Shown: one piece after another, positions 11,654 through 23,295 of the stretch
How the letters are laid out: the number at the start of each line of letters is the position of its first letter
Position numbering within the stretch: position 1 is the stretch's first letter
Assembly (NCBI GenBank): GCA_023897205.1
Contig: JAHWDD010000004.1
Coordinates: 6,138,001-6,202,000 of the forward strand
Origin: Exophiala sp. HKRS030
Lineage: Eukaryota > Ascomycota > Eurotiomycetes > Chaetothyriales > Herpotrichiellaceae
Direction of reading: 5' to 3'
Length of the DNA stretch: 64,000 nt
The notes under the pieces: generated by a model
Database searches by the model: none
What the model saw: the letters and a program-made list of their open reading frames with translations, nothing else
What the model was told of the DNA's origin: nothing
Program-made: the position numbers and the translations under genes

Positions 11654-13743
11654 TTGACCTTCCTGTCGCCAACTTTGCACCGCGACGACGACCTCATTTT
11701 TGCTCCGTTCGTAGTGTAACTAGGTTTATTCGATTTATCTCATCGCCCTCTATCGAGCTATCCTATTTTCATTATAAGCTAAGCGCGTTTTATTAATAAT
11801 CTCGGTAAATTTTAAGAAGTTACGGAATCTCGTATATTATAGATTTCGGGCAAGTTAACGACTAAGAAGTTGATTCTAAGCCGACAGTAATAACTTAAGG
11901 CTATTATATAGGCATAGCCTAAATATTAACCTCCTATTTAAGTAATTTATCGACCTTTCCTATTACGAGATACCTTACCGACCTCGCTATCGCTAATGCG
12001 CCTATTTTTATCTCTTTTTTAGCCGGTCCTTAACCTCCTTCTCTATTATATAAATATTACCGCTAATCGATAGAGAAATCCTTAAAAGAGTTAGAATAGA
12101 ATTATAATAACCGAAATAAGATACTAGCTTATTATAAAGCTAAGGATATCTCTATAACTATCTATAGGCATAAAAATAGCCTCTTTTTAGTTAATCTCGT
12201 ATTATCTACCTCTTCTACTTAGTCGAGATTAATTCCTCGCGATTAAACGATATCTTTATATCTCTTTATTATCTTAGCCTCCTATAGATTATCCTCCTTA
12301 GTTTTAGCGAGTTACCGACGCGCTAGAAGCCTTCCGTAAGTACCTATAAGAGTTCCTCCTTCCTAGGAGTTATTTAGCTATTAACGAGTTAAGCCTTAAG
12401 TTCTATAGGCGTAGTAGGTATATCTTTCGCTTAAATTATAAATCTAATAAATCTAGCTTTATTATCTATATAATTATAAGTTATAGAGGAGTAATTTATA
12501 ACTTCCTTATCTCCTTACTAAAGGATAGGATAGAGGCTATTTCTCGCGATAGAATTATAGTTAATTTAGTAATAAGGTTAATAAGAGTAAGGAAATAAGG
12601 TATAATAGGAGCGATAGTAACTAAGGTTTACCTATTAATAATAAAGAGTATTATATATACCCTAGTTTATTGACTAACTTACTTATCTTATCGATCTTAG
12701 GGCCTTATATTCCTTTGCTTTATAGATAACCTTTTTATTAACTCTTACTTAGTAAGAGCCCTATTATTACTTAATATCGCTATCTATAGAACGATAAGGC
12801 GTAATACGCTAGGCCTAGACCCTCTCCTACGCGCTATTACCTCTCCTAAGTCGAGAATCTTCGCCGACGACTCGATTACCTATCGAATCTATAATAATAA
12901 GGTCCTTACTATTATCTAGAGAGACCCTAAATAATAGTACTTAGTACTTTTCTATATAATAGCCTTTCCTCTATATTATAGAGAGTTAGTACTACGAAAA
13001 AGTCGCTTTATAATAGACTAACTACTTAGGTTAGGCCTTATAAGGATTATAGTTAAGTAACCCTTATTTACGGTATAATATAACCTTTATATAGGCTACG
13101 TCGACGTCGCTAATTATCTCCGTAAGATATATAGCGTTAGGAGGCCTAAATAAGCTAAATAGACGAAGGTTTTTATCGATTAGATAATTAACACGGCCTC
13201 TATTAATACCTTTTTAGCCTAGAAATAGGCTTACTCTATTATCGACGAGAAATACCGAGAACGAGAGTTTTTTATAAAAGACTTAATTTTAGGGCTTCTA
13301 GAGAGTCCTAATATTACGTATAGGCCGTTATAATGAGCAAAAAGTACTTACTATTACTAGAATCGCTATTAGGCGTCGACTTATAGGCCTCGATAGGTAC
13401 TCGGTAAGATTAACTCAAATAGGCATTAACTACTATCGCGTAGAATATTCGGCTACTACGAATTCTATAAGATCTCCCTATATATCGATAAAGGCTACTT
13501 TTAGGCCTTTTACTAGGCTAAAAACCTCCCTTAGTTAATACCTAAGTATATAGAAAGGAAATAGATATATTCCTAGGTATATTATATATTATATAACTTT
13601 ATAACACCACAAAATCTCTATATACTAAAAAAATAGAGCAAAATTTATATTATTCGGTAGAGAATTACAAGTACTATTAATAATATTAATTATATCATCT
13701 CAACTCTATTCCTCATAGAAAAATGGGTGAGAAACGAAATTAC

Positions 13744-13796
13744 AGGATGCGAGATGTGGGGCGCGCTAACATTCAAATTTCAGGTGCGGAGGGGAT
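13744..13796 (-). repeat. Right terminal inverted repeat, copy 1
   Basis: Reverse complement of 11601-11653 with no mismatch. It ends caggtgcggaggggat. The acyltransferase-like gene starts only about 200 bases beyond it. Confidence 0.92.
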
Positions 13797-13994
13797 GCGG
13801 GGCAAGTCTCTTGGATTTCTCCCATTATAGCCGAATACGCCGGGAGTGCGGATGATCTTGAAGTCGAGGAAAGCTCAGAGATGTGCTCGGTGTGTCGCGT
13901 TCGACCAAATACAGAGCCTTGACTCGAAGCCACGGGCCAATCGACTATACAAAAGCGATTGCAAGAAGATCTTCCTCGTATCAAGGCGGCATCA

Positions 13995-15421
13995 ATGTCG
14001 ACTACGACATATGTCGAGACAGGTCTGCAGTCGGGCGTCTATCAACGACTGCTCAATGCCAATGAAGCCGGCATGATCGCAGCAATAAAACAACCAACGA
14101 TACGCGAATTGATCCGGATTCACGCCTTCGCTAACTTCCATTCATCACAACCCACCGAGAAGGTGGTTCTTGTTATCCGCGAAGCATGGAAGGCCTTGCG
14201 TCTACTCAAATCGCCAGATATTGCGACAACGTTCTGTGATGAGTTTAAACAGTACGAGGTGACTACCAAGTCAGAACTGGAGCAGTGGTTGGCACGAACG
14301 TTTCTTGTCGCGACTCCCGGTCGTCAGATTGAAAATGTCGTGAAAGAAATGCAGGAAAACCGTGACACTCTACCTGTGTTGTACTTGGTGCCGCAGTCTG
14401 GTGATGGTGAGGAGTTCAAGGGTTCCTTGATCTTGTTTATTAGTCATTGGAGGACTGAAGCTGCCGGAGCATTCAAGATCATAGATCAGATCCTCGAATA
14501 TGCAGCTGATCTGATGGATGGAAGCACTACGAGAGATGCTCTTGACAACCACGAAACGGGGAGCGAAGTGCAGTTCCTCACCCGAGTCTCGAGGATGTCT
14601 TGATGCCGAATACTGTGTCGACTAGTATATCAAAGTCTCGTGTCCAACAGCACTTCGACAACTTCAACGCCCATCTCCCACAGCTCGATTTCCCCATGCA
14701 GCATGACCTTGCCACGCTGCCATCAAACACCAGGCTCGCCCGAAGGACATACAGCTCGTCATCGACCGACGATCTAGTGAAAAGGTGCAAATCCCACGCT
14801 ATCTCCGTAACCTCAGCAATTCACTCTGCATATCTGTCGACCTTGTGGTCAATAGCAAGTCCGGAAAGTCGACACAAGAACTACGCATGCCTGATGCCTG
14901 CACAAGTCCGCACGCGTCTCCCGAAATCGTCACCGTACCGAACCCAAGGCGCCTGGTCCTCTGCACAGATGCTGATGCTGACCGCAGCTGCAGGTCAAGA
15001 TTTCCTGTCTGTTGCCCGCAGTCTCAAATCGCAGTACGCACTTGCAGATCAGGAGTCGTGGCTCCACGAGGACGCACGTGACACCAGCGAGCAATTGCTC
15101 AAGCATCTAGGGAGTATGCACGCCGCACCAGCCAGTATGCCATGGTTCACGAGTCACGGGGTTCTTGATCGAGAGATCCTGCACAGGAAACATGGCGATG
15201 TGGAGATCGACGATGTTCTGGTCTTTGCTGATTCGCTAGGGCCGGGGGCTGTGCTTGGACTGTGGACTTTTCGTGACAAACTTAATCTGGAGATCCACTG
15301 GAACAAAAGCTTTCATACGGATGAGATTGTTGTGGACGTCCTGGATGGGATCGAGAAGGTGTTGCAGGATGAACTTGGTGCAGTGCTGACTGTCGAGAGA
15401 AGGATAATGATGGAGTTTTGA
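13995..15421 (+). pseudogene. Condensation/CAT-superfamily acyltransferase-like gene, one frame break
   Basis: Two overlapping frames, 13995-14603 and 14600-15421, form one protein of about 475 residues if one C is added to the ccc at 14581-14583; the join then reads LTPSLEDVL. The start ATG at 13995 opens MSTTTYVETGLQSGVYQRLL. The middle has SHWRTEAAG, which sits where the HxxxDG active-site motif of BAHD/NRPS-condensation-like acyltransferases falls, with Glu in place of Asp. The C-terminal part LGLWTFRDKLNLEIHWN resembles the end of fungal secondary-metabolite acetyltransferases of this fold. The substrate is unknown. It lies next to the transposon end with no biosynthetic partners. Either it is a true pseudogene or the break is a consensus error, as suspected elsewhere in this window. 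Confidence 0.6.
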
Positions 15422-15799
15422 TTACGGTTTGGAGGTGGTGACTGATGATCCGCGCGGACGAGCGAGACACACTCACATCGTAACTACGACTTGCAGTCAT
15501 GCGGAGCCTAAAAGGTTGGGCCAAAAGATGAATCGGCGAGCGTCACGGCATTTAGACTGGTCGGTAACTCACCGGCGATAACAAAAACTGGCTATTAAGG
15601 TTGCAGTATATCAAGGTGGACAAGAATAGAAAGTACAAGATAGAATCTAGAGTGTGGATGATGAAATATGATTTGTGACTATGGATACAGTGGGGTTATC
15701 TAACATCTAAGAGAAGCACTTCTACAATTTGTAGAACCTTGTGAACCACAGGTGAGTTTGGTTCAGACCTTGCCATGAAAGGCTAAGGAGAAGGACGGT
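15422..15799. other. Intergenic between convergent genes
   Basis: The shared 3' flank of the acyltransferase-like gene and the small secreted protein gene. I see nothing specific in it. Confidence 0.5.
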
Positions 15800-16225
15800 T
15801 TACCACTGGCCAGAGATGGTGGAAAGAGGTTCGTAACCGAAGATGAAGGGGAAGAACTCCTGTAGTGCAGCGGCAATGTGAGGACCGATATCAAAGAAGG
15901 TCTGACGAGGCTGAATGGTTGGGTTGCTGTCTGGTTTGACAAACCCACTTTCTGAGGGATTTGCGGCTGGCAAGACATCGATGACTGGGCCTGGCATGTT
16001 GAGAATGCCTGAGAGATAAGCGGCGAATGCGGGGTCTTCGTTGTGGTCTGTTGGGATTTCAGGTGCATCAGAGATGGCAACCTTGTGTGGAATAGTGGCA
16101 GCACCTTGATGGTGCTCGTTGTCGTTGTTGGCCACGCTGGAGGTAATGACTGATGTAGTATCTATCGGGGCAGAGAAAGAGAAGCTGACAAGGCTGCCAA
16201 GAGCGAGGATAGTAGTGAACTGCAT
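15800..16225 (-). CDS. Small secreted protein, unknown function
   Basis: A single-exon frame of 141 residues. The ATG at 16225 opens a good signal peptide (MQFTTILALGSLVSFSFSA) followed by a Thr/Ser-rich propeptide-like stretch. The mature part is acidic and Pro-rich, has no cysteines, and ends in a short hydrophobic segment EFFPFIFGYEPL. A QPRQTFF site near residue 108 could be processed. I do not recognise a family. Its leader contains a 129-bp hexanucleotide repeat beginning about 24 bases upstream of the start codon, which is the most unusual thing about it. Secretion is supported; any effector or wall role would be a guess. Confidence 0.7.
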   Translation of the reverse strand: MQFTTILALGSLVSFSFSAPIDTTSVITSSVANNDNEHHQGAATIPHKVAISDAPEIPTDHNEDPAFAAYLSGILNMPGPVIDVLPAANPSESGFVKPDSNPTIQPRQTFFDIGPHIAAALQEFFPFIFGYEPLSTISGQW

Positions 16226-16248
16226 GTTGAAGTTGAAAGAGTAGTGTG

Positions 16249-16378
<130 letters not shown>

Positions 16379-16713
16379 TGGTGAGGATCTAGGCTGGGGA
16401 CACGAGCAATACTTATAGACAGAATTCAGTAGGTCCTCAGGCTAGTGAGGACCTCTACAGCAGAGACGGATCCAGTAGTTTTGCGTTTCACGAGGACCTT
16501 AACACTAAAGACGAAAAGCTTGATGCTGCGAAAGCATGGATGGCTCGACTGTGGGGTTTCCTAAATGTACAACTTCAACGCCGAGAATTTGGTTCATGAA
16601 CAAAATTTGCAAGTTTAGTTTGAGGAAATGCTAAGGTGAAACCCCACATTCTTTTTACTATAGGACGATCTGCATAGGTCTGCAGAGCTTGTGTCTGAAA
16701 GAGCTCCAGATAC
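16379..16713. other. Intergenic, promoter side of the small secreted protein gene
   Basis: This stretch separates the microsatellite from the 3' end of the Dabb-domain gene. It presumably holds the promoter for the secreted protein gene. I see no further structure. Confidence 0.4.
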
Positions 16714-17141
16714 CTAGTCCTTCCTCTGGCCTAAATCACTTTCAAACTGTAATGTGGCAAAGCCAGTCCGGATCGTCGCCGCATAATCGCGCAGTTTTGC
16801 GTGGGCCTTGCATTCCTTGTCGTAGTACTCGTAGTCTTCCAAAGATTTGAAGGTCGTGATGGAGATGACTGAATATCCCTGAGCCCGTTCTTCGGTATGA
16901 TTGGCAACCCGATTTGCCTCATTTGAGATGATGTATGGTGCACCGTCCTGCAAGTAGATGGTTAGAAAACTTTTCCACACTGGGCTGTGAGTCATCGCAT
17001 CGACAAATCATCGACCTGTGCCAGAGCTGGAAATAATACCTTTGTTGCTGTGGAGCGTAGGACTTCATACTCCGCAAGAAGGGATTTCACATCTTCCTCC
17101 TTTGGGATCTTGAACAAGGTGACACGCTTGATGTAAGGCAT
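16714..17141 (-). CDS. Dabb (stress-responsive A/B barrel) domain protein
   Basis: Two exons (17040-17141, 16714-16947) give 111 residues. The ATG at 17141 begins MPYIKRVTLFKIPKEEDV, the first strand and helix of a ferredoxin-like barrel, and the second exon reads DGAPYIISNEANR, then GYSVISITTFKSLEDYEYYDKECKAH in two adjoining parts, matching the family's F-x-S-x-x-D-x-x-x-Y-x-x-x-x-x-H pattern. The intron (16948-17039) joins Lys to Asp in phase 0. Dabb proteins are small dimers that turn up in stress responses and in polyketide or aromatic catabolism; no partner genes lie here to specify the role. Confidence 0.82.
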
Positions 17142-18141
17142 GACGGGCGAGGATGAGATGCGTCGTCTCAAGAAGCTGCTCGGGAATGGGGATCTGGGTT
17201 TGCAAATCCTAGAAACCTGAATCATGTTTGAGGAGACGTTGAAAAGAAGTACCCCAAGAGTCTAAGCTTGTCAAGTCGCTATGCACCTTGTACGGAACAT
17301 TCCCCGCACGAGGAAGGAGTGCGGGTAAACATTGCGGAACTGAAAGTATGGCGACATATCCCGGTACCTCTTATGAAACCTGTTGGACGGGTGGATGATG
17401 ATCTCGGTCCGAGTCATCTTGATAAAGGTTTCTAGTGAGTTCTCCTACTTTGCTTCTTTATTCGCTGATATAAGGCGGTAGATGCCATCAAGGTATACTG
17501 GTCACAGGGGATTGTGAGGGTGGAGTATGTTTGATCACATTCATCGTTGCACTGGGGAGAAACACCTGCTTCGTTACTAGCGTAACATAGACTGGCAGCT
17601 CTGTCGTTCGCTTATCACGAAGAAGCGGTTTTGACGGCAACCAAGAATCGGCGCTTTGGATCAGATAGCGAAGTCGGCGGGTTTTGCGTACGAGACTTTG
17701 TCTTTGTTGTGTGAGTCGTGACTCGGTGGAAATCGGCATGTGAGTCTTGGCATTGTTCCACCTCAGGCATTAGATATTCACGTAGAGCACGTGATCAAGG
17801 TACCTGGGGTTCGTCCACTACCAACTCCGTAGGCTCTTTAGGCATCAAACCACCCCCGGAAGCCCCTAAAGGGCAGCTTGAGTGTCCCACGTCGACGTCC
17901 ACGCCACATCCCAGTCTGATTGTCTGAGGTACCGCCACCCATTCCAGCCCCATTCAGGCTTAGTGGCAAAAGCCCTTAGCCTCCGACATCTGCACCTGAT
18001 ATCGCATCTTGGGATTCTTGGTCATTCTCACACTTCACGTCAACGACCTTGTCTCCCTCCTCACTCTCGCCCTTTGTTGGCATCAATCTCCTCCCGACCC
18101 CTTATCTTCATTGCGCCGTTAATCTCTTGATCCCGCCACCG
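17142..18141. other. Intergenic, divergent promoter region
   Basis: One kilobase between the divergent Dabb and mS38 genes, presumably holding both promoters. The last 150 bases before 18142 are C- and T-rich on the plus strand, as is usual for fungal leaders. No gene seen. Confidence 0.5.
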
Positions 18142-19391
18142 ATGCTCAATCACTCGTTGCGCCGAGTGGCGCGTACCTGCACAACCTCGGCCTCACCTGT
18201 TTCTACCCGCCCAACGACTTCCTCCGTGGCATCATTTACCTCTCATGCTCATCAAAGACGGCACTCTTCTTCTAAACCTCCTGTGCCTCCGAACAATGGC
18301 TCCACGCCCATTCCGACAGCTGTCAAGCAGGTCGGAACTCCCGCCGCTGAATCTAAGCGCTCTGCGGCCGATTCCAGATTGTCCAAGCGAAGGGTCGCCA
18401 AAGACAAGGCCGATAGCAAGACCGACTCCCAATACTACAACTGGACCTCTACGTTACCAAGCGTGCCGAGCTTACAACACCTGAACCCAAAGGGTAAGTA
18501 GGGGCCTATAATCTCCCAGTCTGCGCATGAAGCTCACCCGATTTCTAGATGTTTATGTTGCCGCTTTCTTTGGCACCCACCGACCCATCTCGATATCTGG
18601 ACCCGTCACACCGGAGGTCTCCATGGATATGATTGACAGGATGTTTCAACCGAAACCGAAACGATCACATAACCCTTCTCAGGAGGTCATCTTGACCCTT
18701 TCATCGGCCCTGGAAAATCTTGATGAGCAGATGTCTGATAGGCGAGCGGCCCAGAATGCTGAGCACAAGGCACACATGATAAAAGCTCTGGTCTCAGGAA
18801 ATGCCAATACCGACACAAACCAAACACAGCATCTGGATGGCAACCCCAGTCCATCAATATTCAAGGGGAAATGTAAAGTTGGCTTTGCAAGAATTTGCAC
18901 GACGCTTCCGTCCATACAACACCCCTCCTGCTCCTGTCCCTTTCAACGATCAGAGTACTCAACCATCAGAAGCAGAAGACACGGTCGATGTAGAAAGGCA
19001 TGCTCAAGCTCTAGAGATTGAGATTCACCAAGACCAAGAGTATGATCCATATATCCAACAAGTCGTGCTCAATGTCCCCAAAGGCTCGGCATTACAAACT
19101 GGAGATTTCTTCACAAGCCATGAAGCACGATTGGCCGACATGGAGAATCCTTTGCGAGCTCACGAGGTCGAGAATCCAGACGACGTGCATGAGATCCAAG
19201 ATCCTTCAATTCTACCATCAATGGGCCGCCGTCGAGGTCCGGGTCTCTACAAGATCCCAAACCGGAGCAGGACGCCTACTATGATGGCCATCAGCGTGAA
19301 GAGACAAAGGAGGCTGAAGATGAAGAAGCACAAGTTCAAGAAATTGACACGTCGTACGCGAAACTTGAAGATGCGACAAGGAAAGATCTGA
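18142..19391 (+). CDS. COX24: Mitochondrial small ribosomal subunit protein mS38 (COX24/AURKAIP1 type), one frame break
   Basis: Exon 1 is 18142-18493 and exon 2 is 18549-19391, about 397 residues. The N-terminus (MLNHSLRRVARTC...) is basic and Ser/Thr-rich, a plausible mitochondrial presequence. The diagnostic part is the extreme C-terminus: MMAISVKRQRRLKMKKHK followed by another Lys/Arg-rich run, the Cox24 C-terminal domain that contacts rRNA in the mitoribosomal small subunit and is linked to mitochondrial mRNA processing in yeast. The frame changes near 18865-18868 (gggg). Removing one G gives IFKGNVKLALQEF; alternatively two undercalled bases, in the cccc about 18844-18847 and in this run, would also mend it. 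Because this protein is needed for respiration, I favour a sequence error over gene death. Confidence 0.82.
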
Positions 19392-21293
19392 ATGCTGATT
19401 CCCTTACGTATTCACCAGTGGCGAAATCGCCCGAAGAAAGATGGGCGTTGCTATCGCTTTCTCCTTCCATAATGCATTGCTATGGCGCTTAAGCGGAGTA
19501 AATGGAGGATAGTCTCCCCCAGCATACACTCTTCCAACGAATGCTTAATTGCCCATGCTTGTGATTTTTAGAGCTTGGTCATGGATTGCAGTCTGCATTG
19601 TTGGGGTGCATTATAAACAAATCTAACCATATTCAAGAATCCTCGCTCTTTTCGGCGTTTGAATACTTGCGTACAGACAGATCTTTTCGGCGAGCAAAGT
19701 GATCTTTCTATGAGCAGAACAGAATACTCACTCGACGAATTTCGGTTCGGTAAATGACAAGTACGATATCACAAGATTATCTACCCGTATAGTTGTCATA
19801 GGCTCATAGCTTCTTAATCTCAAACGTCGAAATTTGACCCTGTAAGATCCCCTGTCACGAAGAAATTATATATTTCAACGAGCTACCTGTCCACCACACA
19901 ATCCCACTCTCTGTACACGATAGCTCATCCAACGGCCGATGGGCAACATACCCGTGTTTTCGCCCGTGACCCGTCATCCCACATGAGTTCATCGCTAGGA
20001 CTAAGTGCACCAGGTACGTGTATCTGACCATGCCACCTACCTACTGTACCTAGCTACGTACACCTAGGTCCCCCAGTAGATCTCAAAGGCTGACGAAGAT
20101 CAAGTAAAGCTGTGTCCGTACCTCCACGGACAAGACACCTGGCATCGTACACGTGAGGCCTGTACCTGCCTACGTTAGCTATATGAAGAGTGTAGCCTAT
20201 CAGCTGCCACTAGACAATGCATGTGTTAGATCCAAACGATTTCGAGCAAGTAGGCCATAGCATGCGACTCGGTACATAGTGTGGGTATATAGCGTGTCTA
20301 CCAATGCTGCTGCTGCTGGCTGGTGATGTAGTCCATATGACAAATACGTAGATCCTTATGCGTAAATCCATGTCAAACCGCCTCATTACCTGCTGTCTAC
20401 TGAACAGGATCCGTATGTCTCTTAACCTCTTCCGACTGGAGTGAAGCTAAGTGGCCAAGCTAACCTGCGAATCTGATTAGTCGGGCAGCACGCCCGAATG
20501 CATGACCATCGTTCACTCACGTGCATACCAAGAGGAAAGCTACGCTCGCTTGTTTCCGACCTCGCGTCTCTGGTGAATGCAGTGGCCGAGGCTGCTTGTT
20601 TCACTACTACCTACTACTGTACTCCGTACTTGCCCAACTTATGATACTTGGGATTAAGCGGGGAAATACTCTACTCAGTCGGAGTTTGAATTTTGGCCCG
20701 AACCCCAACCGTGCTGTGGATATTCAGTGCGGCAGAACTATCACCCACACTGGAATCGTGATGGTGAGCGTAGCTGCTCTCCCCTGGATCTGTGCCTCGT
20801 CTTCGAGCGATTAGAATCAGTATGAGAGGAGGCAAAACATCGACGAAGAGAGAAGTAGGGTACTGTTTCGAGAAAAGCATTATCTATCTGTACCACAATT
20901 GTACATGTCAAAACCTCATGCATTGCCTGGCTTCGCATCGCAGAGCTTCAAACATCCCTCCCACCGACTGCAACATGCAAACATCACCCCCAGTGCCGCG
21001 CTTTGCATCCCAAGTCCTCAAATCATACAAGCCTTTGCCATAGTAGAACGTGACAGCTGGGGCAAAGGGGGTGGTTGGGTTCTGTTTATTTTCCACTTTG
21101 TATTCGTAACCGGCGTGTCTCCATTTGTGTCGCTGCGAGTGCCGATTGTATTGTCGTTCCATATTTGCCGTCTGTTCCAAATTATAGCTTCCTTAAAAAA
21201 TCGTAGTTCCTTCGAGGTGCTGCACGACGCTGATTCGTAGCCGTCTCGTGTAATTTGCCATCCTCCAACGAATATGATCTTGAAGGTAACACT
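19392..21293. other. Intergenic, no gene recognised
   Basis: Contains the mS38 3' region on the left and the VMA3 3' region on the right. Around 20020-20170 short variants of acctac/acgtac/cctagg recur, and a small tgctgctgctgg run lies near 20305. No coding unit or RNA gene could be supported. Confidence 0.45.
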
Positions 21294-22099
21294 TTAGTTG
21301 CAAACGACACCATCCTGGGCCTTTGAGTTCATCAACAGAGCAACGATCAAGCCGTAGAGACCCAGGACTTCGGCGAAAATGAGGATGAGAATCATTCCGA
21401 CGAAGAGACGAGGTTGCTGGGCGGTACCACGGACACCAGCATCACCAACAATGCCGATGGCGAAACCTGCAGCGAGACCTGACAGGCCGACAGAAAGACC
21501 GGCACCAAGCTGGATGAAACCGGTGAAGAGGGCTTCGTTTTGGGACAGGTTGTCGGAGATCAAGACGGAAACGACGAGACCGTAGATACCGATGATACCA
21601 GCCATAATAACGGGGACAATGTCTGTCAAACTCTGTTAGGACTCAAGGGGAAAACACCAAGGTGTGGGCAGGAGGCAAGCATACTCTTGACGATGAGATC
21701 AGGTCGAAGAACACCCATGGCAGAGATACCGACGCCAGATTTGGCGGTTCCATAGGCTGCGCCAAAGCATGTGAAGACGATGGCGGAGGTGCAACCCATG
21801 GCGCCGAAGAAGGGCTATAGGGAGGTGTTATCAGTACATTTGGATCTTCTAAGATTGACAGCTTCGGAGAGCAGGCGCAGGGGCGATTGAATTGAGAGGA
21901 TTGATAGGAACGGGAGAGCATACCGCATAGACGGGGCTAACGAAGAAAACATGTCAGCATATGTCGAAGATATTAGAAGGTGACCTTGGAGCATCGTGAT
22001 AGATAGCTGAGGACAGCTGTTGAAGCAGATCGGACTGAAAAGATCGAGGTTGCCTACAACAACTCATGGGAGGCAAACTTACCAAAGATCTGTAGGCAT
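21294..22099 (-). CDS. VMA3: V-type ATPase subunit c (16-kDa proteolipid)
   Basis: Four exons (22083-22099, 21924-21936, 21685-21814, 21294-21622) give 162 residues, close to the usual 160. It begins MPTDLCPVYAPFFG and continues with the strongly conserved [13 protein letters not shown] helix. The last exon carries [32 protein letters not shown] and [17 protein letters not shown], which includes the essential proton-carrying Glu in helix 4 (FAEVLGLYG). The product forms the rotating membrane ring of the vacuolar proton pump. The first two coding exons are only 17 and 13 nt, yet all junctions are GT-AG and restore family sequence exactly. It is transcribed divergently from SNU13. Confidence 0.97.
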
Positions 22100-22749
22100 C
22101 TTGACTGTTGGTCGACGACTGGTCGTGAAGCTCTAGAAGAGAATAAAAGGGTTGTCGGAATGGAAATGGAAGAGAGAAAGGATGAAGAGATCGATGGGGG
22201 ATGAAGTGGTGGATAAACGAGATCTGGGAGATGGGATGGAATGGATTGAGTTGATGATGCTGCTAGTTACGAGGAAGACTAGTTAGCAGGAGTAGATTTG
22301 GGCCTGTCAGCTGGTTGGTTGGCTGGTTGGCTGCTGTCCTTTCTTCTTCCTTTTCTTGGGCGAGAGATTGAGCTTCAACCTGCACCTGCCACGACGTGCC
22401 TGCACCTACGCCCCCGACCTGCTCAAGTCGCCTTGGCAATCGCAACTTAGTAGCACTCGCTAACCGCATCGGGCCCACTATCGTGACCTGAGGGAAACTC
22501 AGCCGACCTCCGCTAAAACTTTTTGACTCGCCTGGGTTCTATCTTTTTTTCCGTGCGCCTGTCGACAATAGCCTCATCTTCATTCTCAACACCACCACCC
22601 TTTACAACCGCATCACTCCAAAGGGCGAGCCAACGCAAGGAACCCTTTGCAAGACTCCATACTGCCAACCTACCGACCATCTTAGATTTCATTTGCGTTG
22701 AGATACCCCACACAGTTATTTTCTTTCCCAAAATCCTCCACACAACACA
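22100..22749. promoter_or_regulatory. Shared VMA3-SNU13 divergent promoter region
   Basis: The 650 bases between two divergent housekeeping start codons must hold both promoters. There is no strong TATA box next to either start; pyrimidine-rich tracts precede each ATG on its own strand. Assignment is by position only. Confidence 0.6.
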
Positions 22750-23295
22750 ATGGCCGACAACCCAAGCGCCGCCTGGCCAGTTGCCGATGAAGCTCTGGCA
22801 CAAAAGATTCTCGACATCACCCAACAAGCCAGTCATTACCGACAGCTGAAGAAGGGAGCAAACGAAGCTACCAAAACGTAAGACTGTCCTCCGACCCCCG
22901 ATCTGCGCAAACCTGCGATCAACAAGGAAGCAAACTAACCTTTCGATTCATATATACAGCCTGAACAGAGGAACCTCCGAGCTTGTCGTCCTAGCCGCCG
23001 ACACCAGCCCTCTAGCCATCTTGCTTCACATCCCTCTTCTGTGTGAAGACAAGAACGTTCCGTACGTTTATGTGTAAGTGCCATCTCTGTTTCCAAGCTA
23101 CAATTTCTACTCTGATGCTGAATCGACCTTTGCTGACACATTTCATTCTCTTACAGTCCCAGCAAAGCTGCCCTTGGTCGCGCATGCGGTGTCTCCCGCC
23201 CTGTCATTGCCGCCAGCATCACCACCAACGAGTCGAGCGATCTCACACCTCAGATCCGCGAGTTGAAGAACCGTGTCGAACGATTGATGATCTAA
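22750..23295 (+). CDS. SNU13: U4/U6.U5 snRNP and box C/D snoRNP protein Snu13 (15.5K)
   Basis: Three exons (22750-22877, 22960-23073, 23157-23295) give 126 residues, the same length as yeast Snu13. The signature [20 protein letters not shown] is complete across the first intron, and exon 2 gives [18 protein letters not shown], then exon 3 [20 protein letters not shown]. This L7Ae-family protein binds kink-turns in U4 snRNA and box C/D snoRNAs, acting in splicing and rRNA methylation. All junctions are canonical. It is divergent from VMA3. Confidence 0.97.

Larger units (their letters stand above)
11601..13796 (+). mobile_element. RIP-mutated piggyBac-like DNA transposon, copy 1
   Basis: This 2,196-bp element has perfect 53-bp terminal inverted repeats. 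From about 11770 inward the sequence is extremely TpA-rich and nearly free of CpA and TpG, while CpG, CC and GG persist: the pattern left by repeat-induced point mutation. Plus-strand translation of about 12690-13250 still shows a piggyBac-type (DDE_Tnp_1_7) transposase through the stops: a DNLFINSYLVRALL segment matching the second catalytic Asp region, a TIRRNTLGL segment, and YNLYIGYVDVA matching the third catalytic Asp region. No open frame survives, so it is inactive. The classical TTAA target duplication is absent; both ends are flanked only by AT. Confidence 0.85.
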
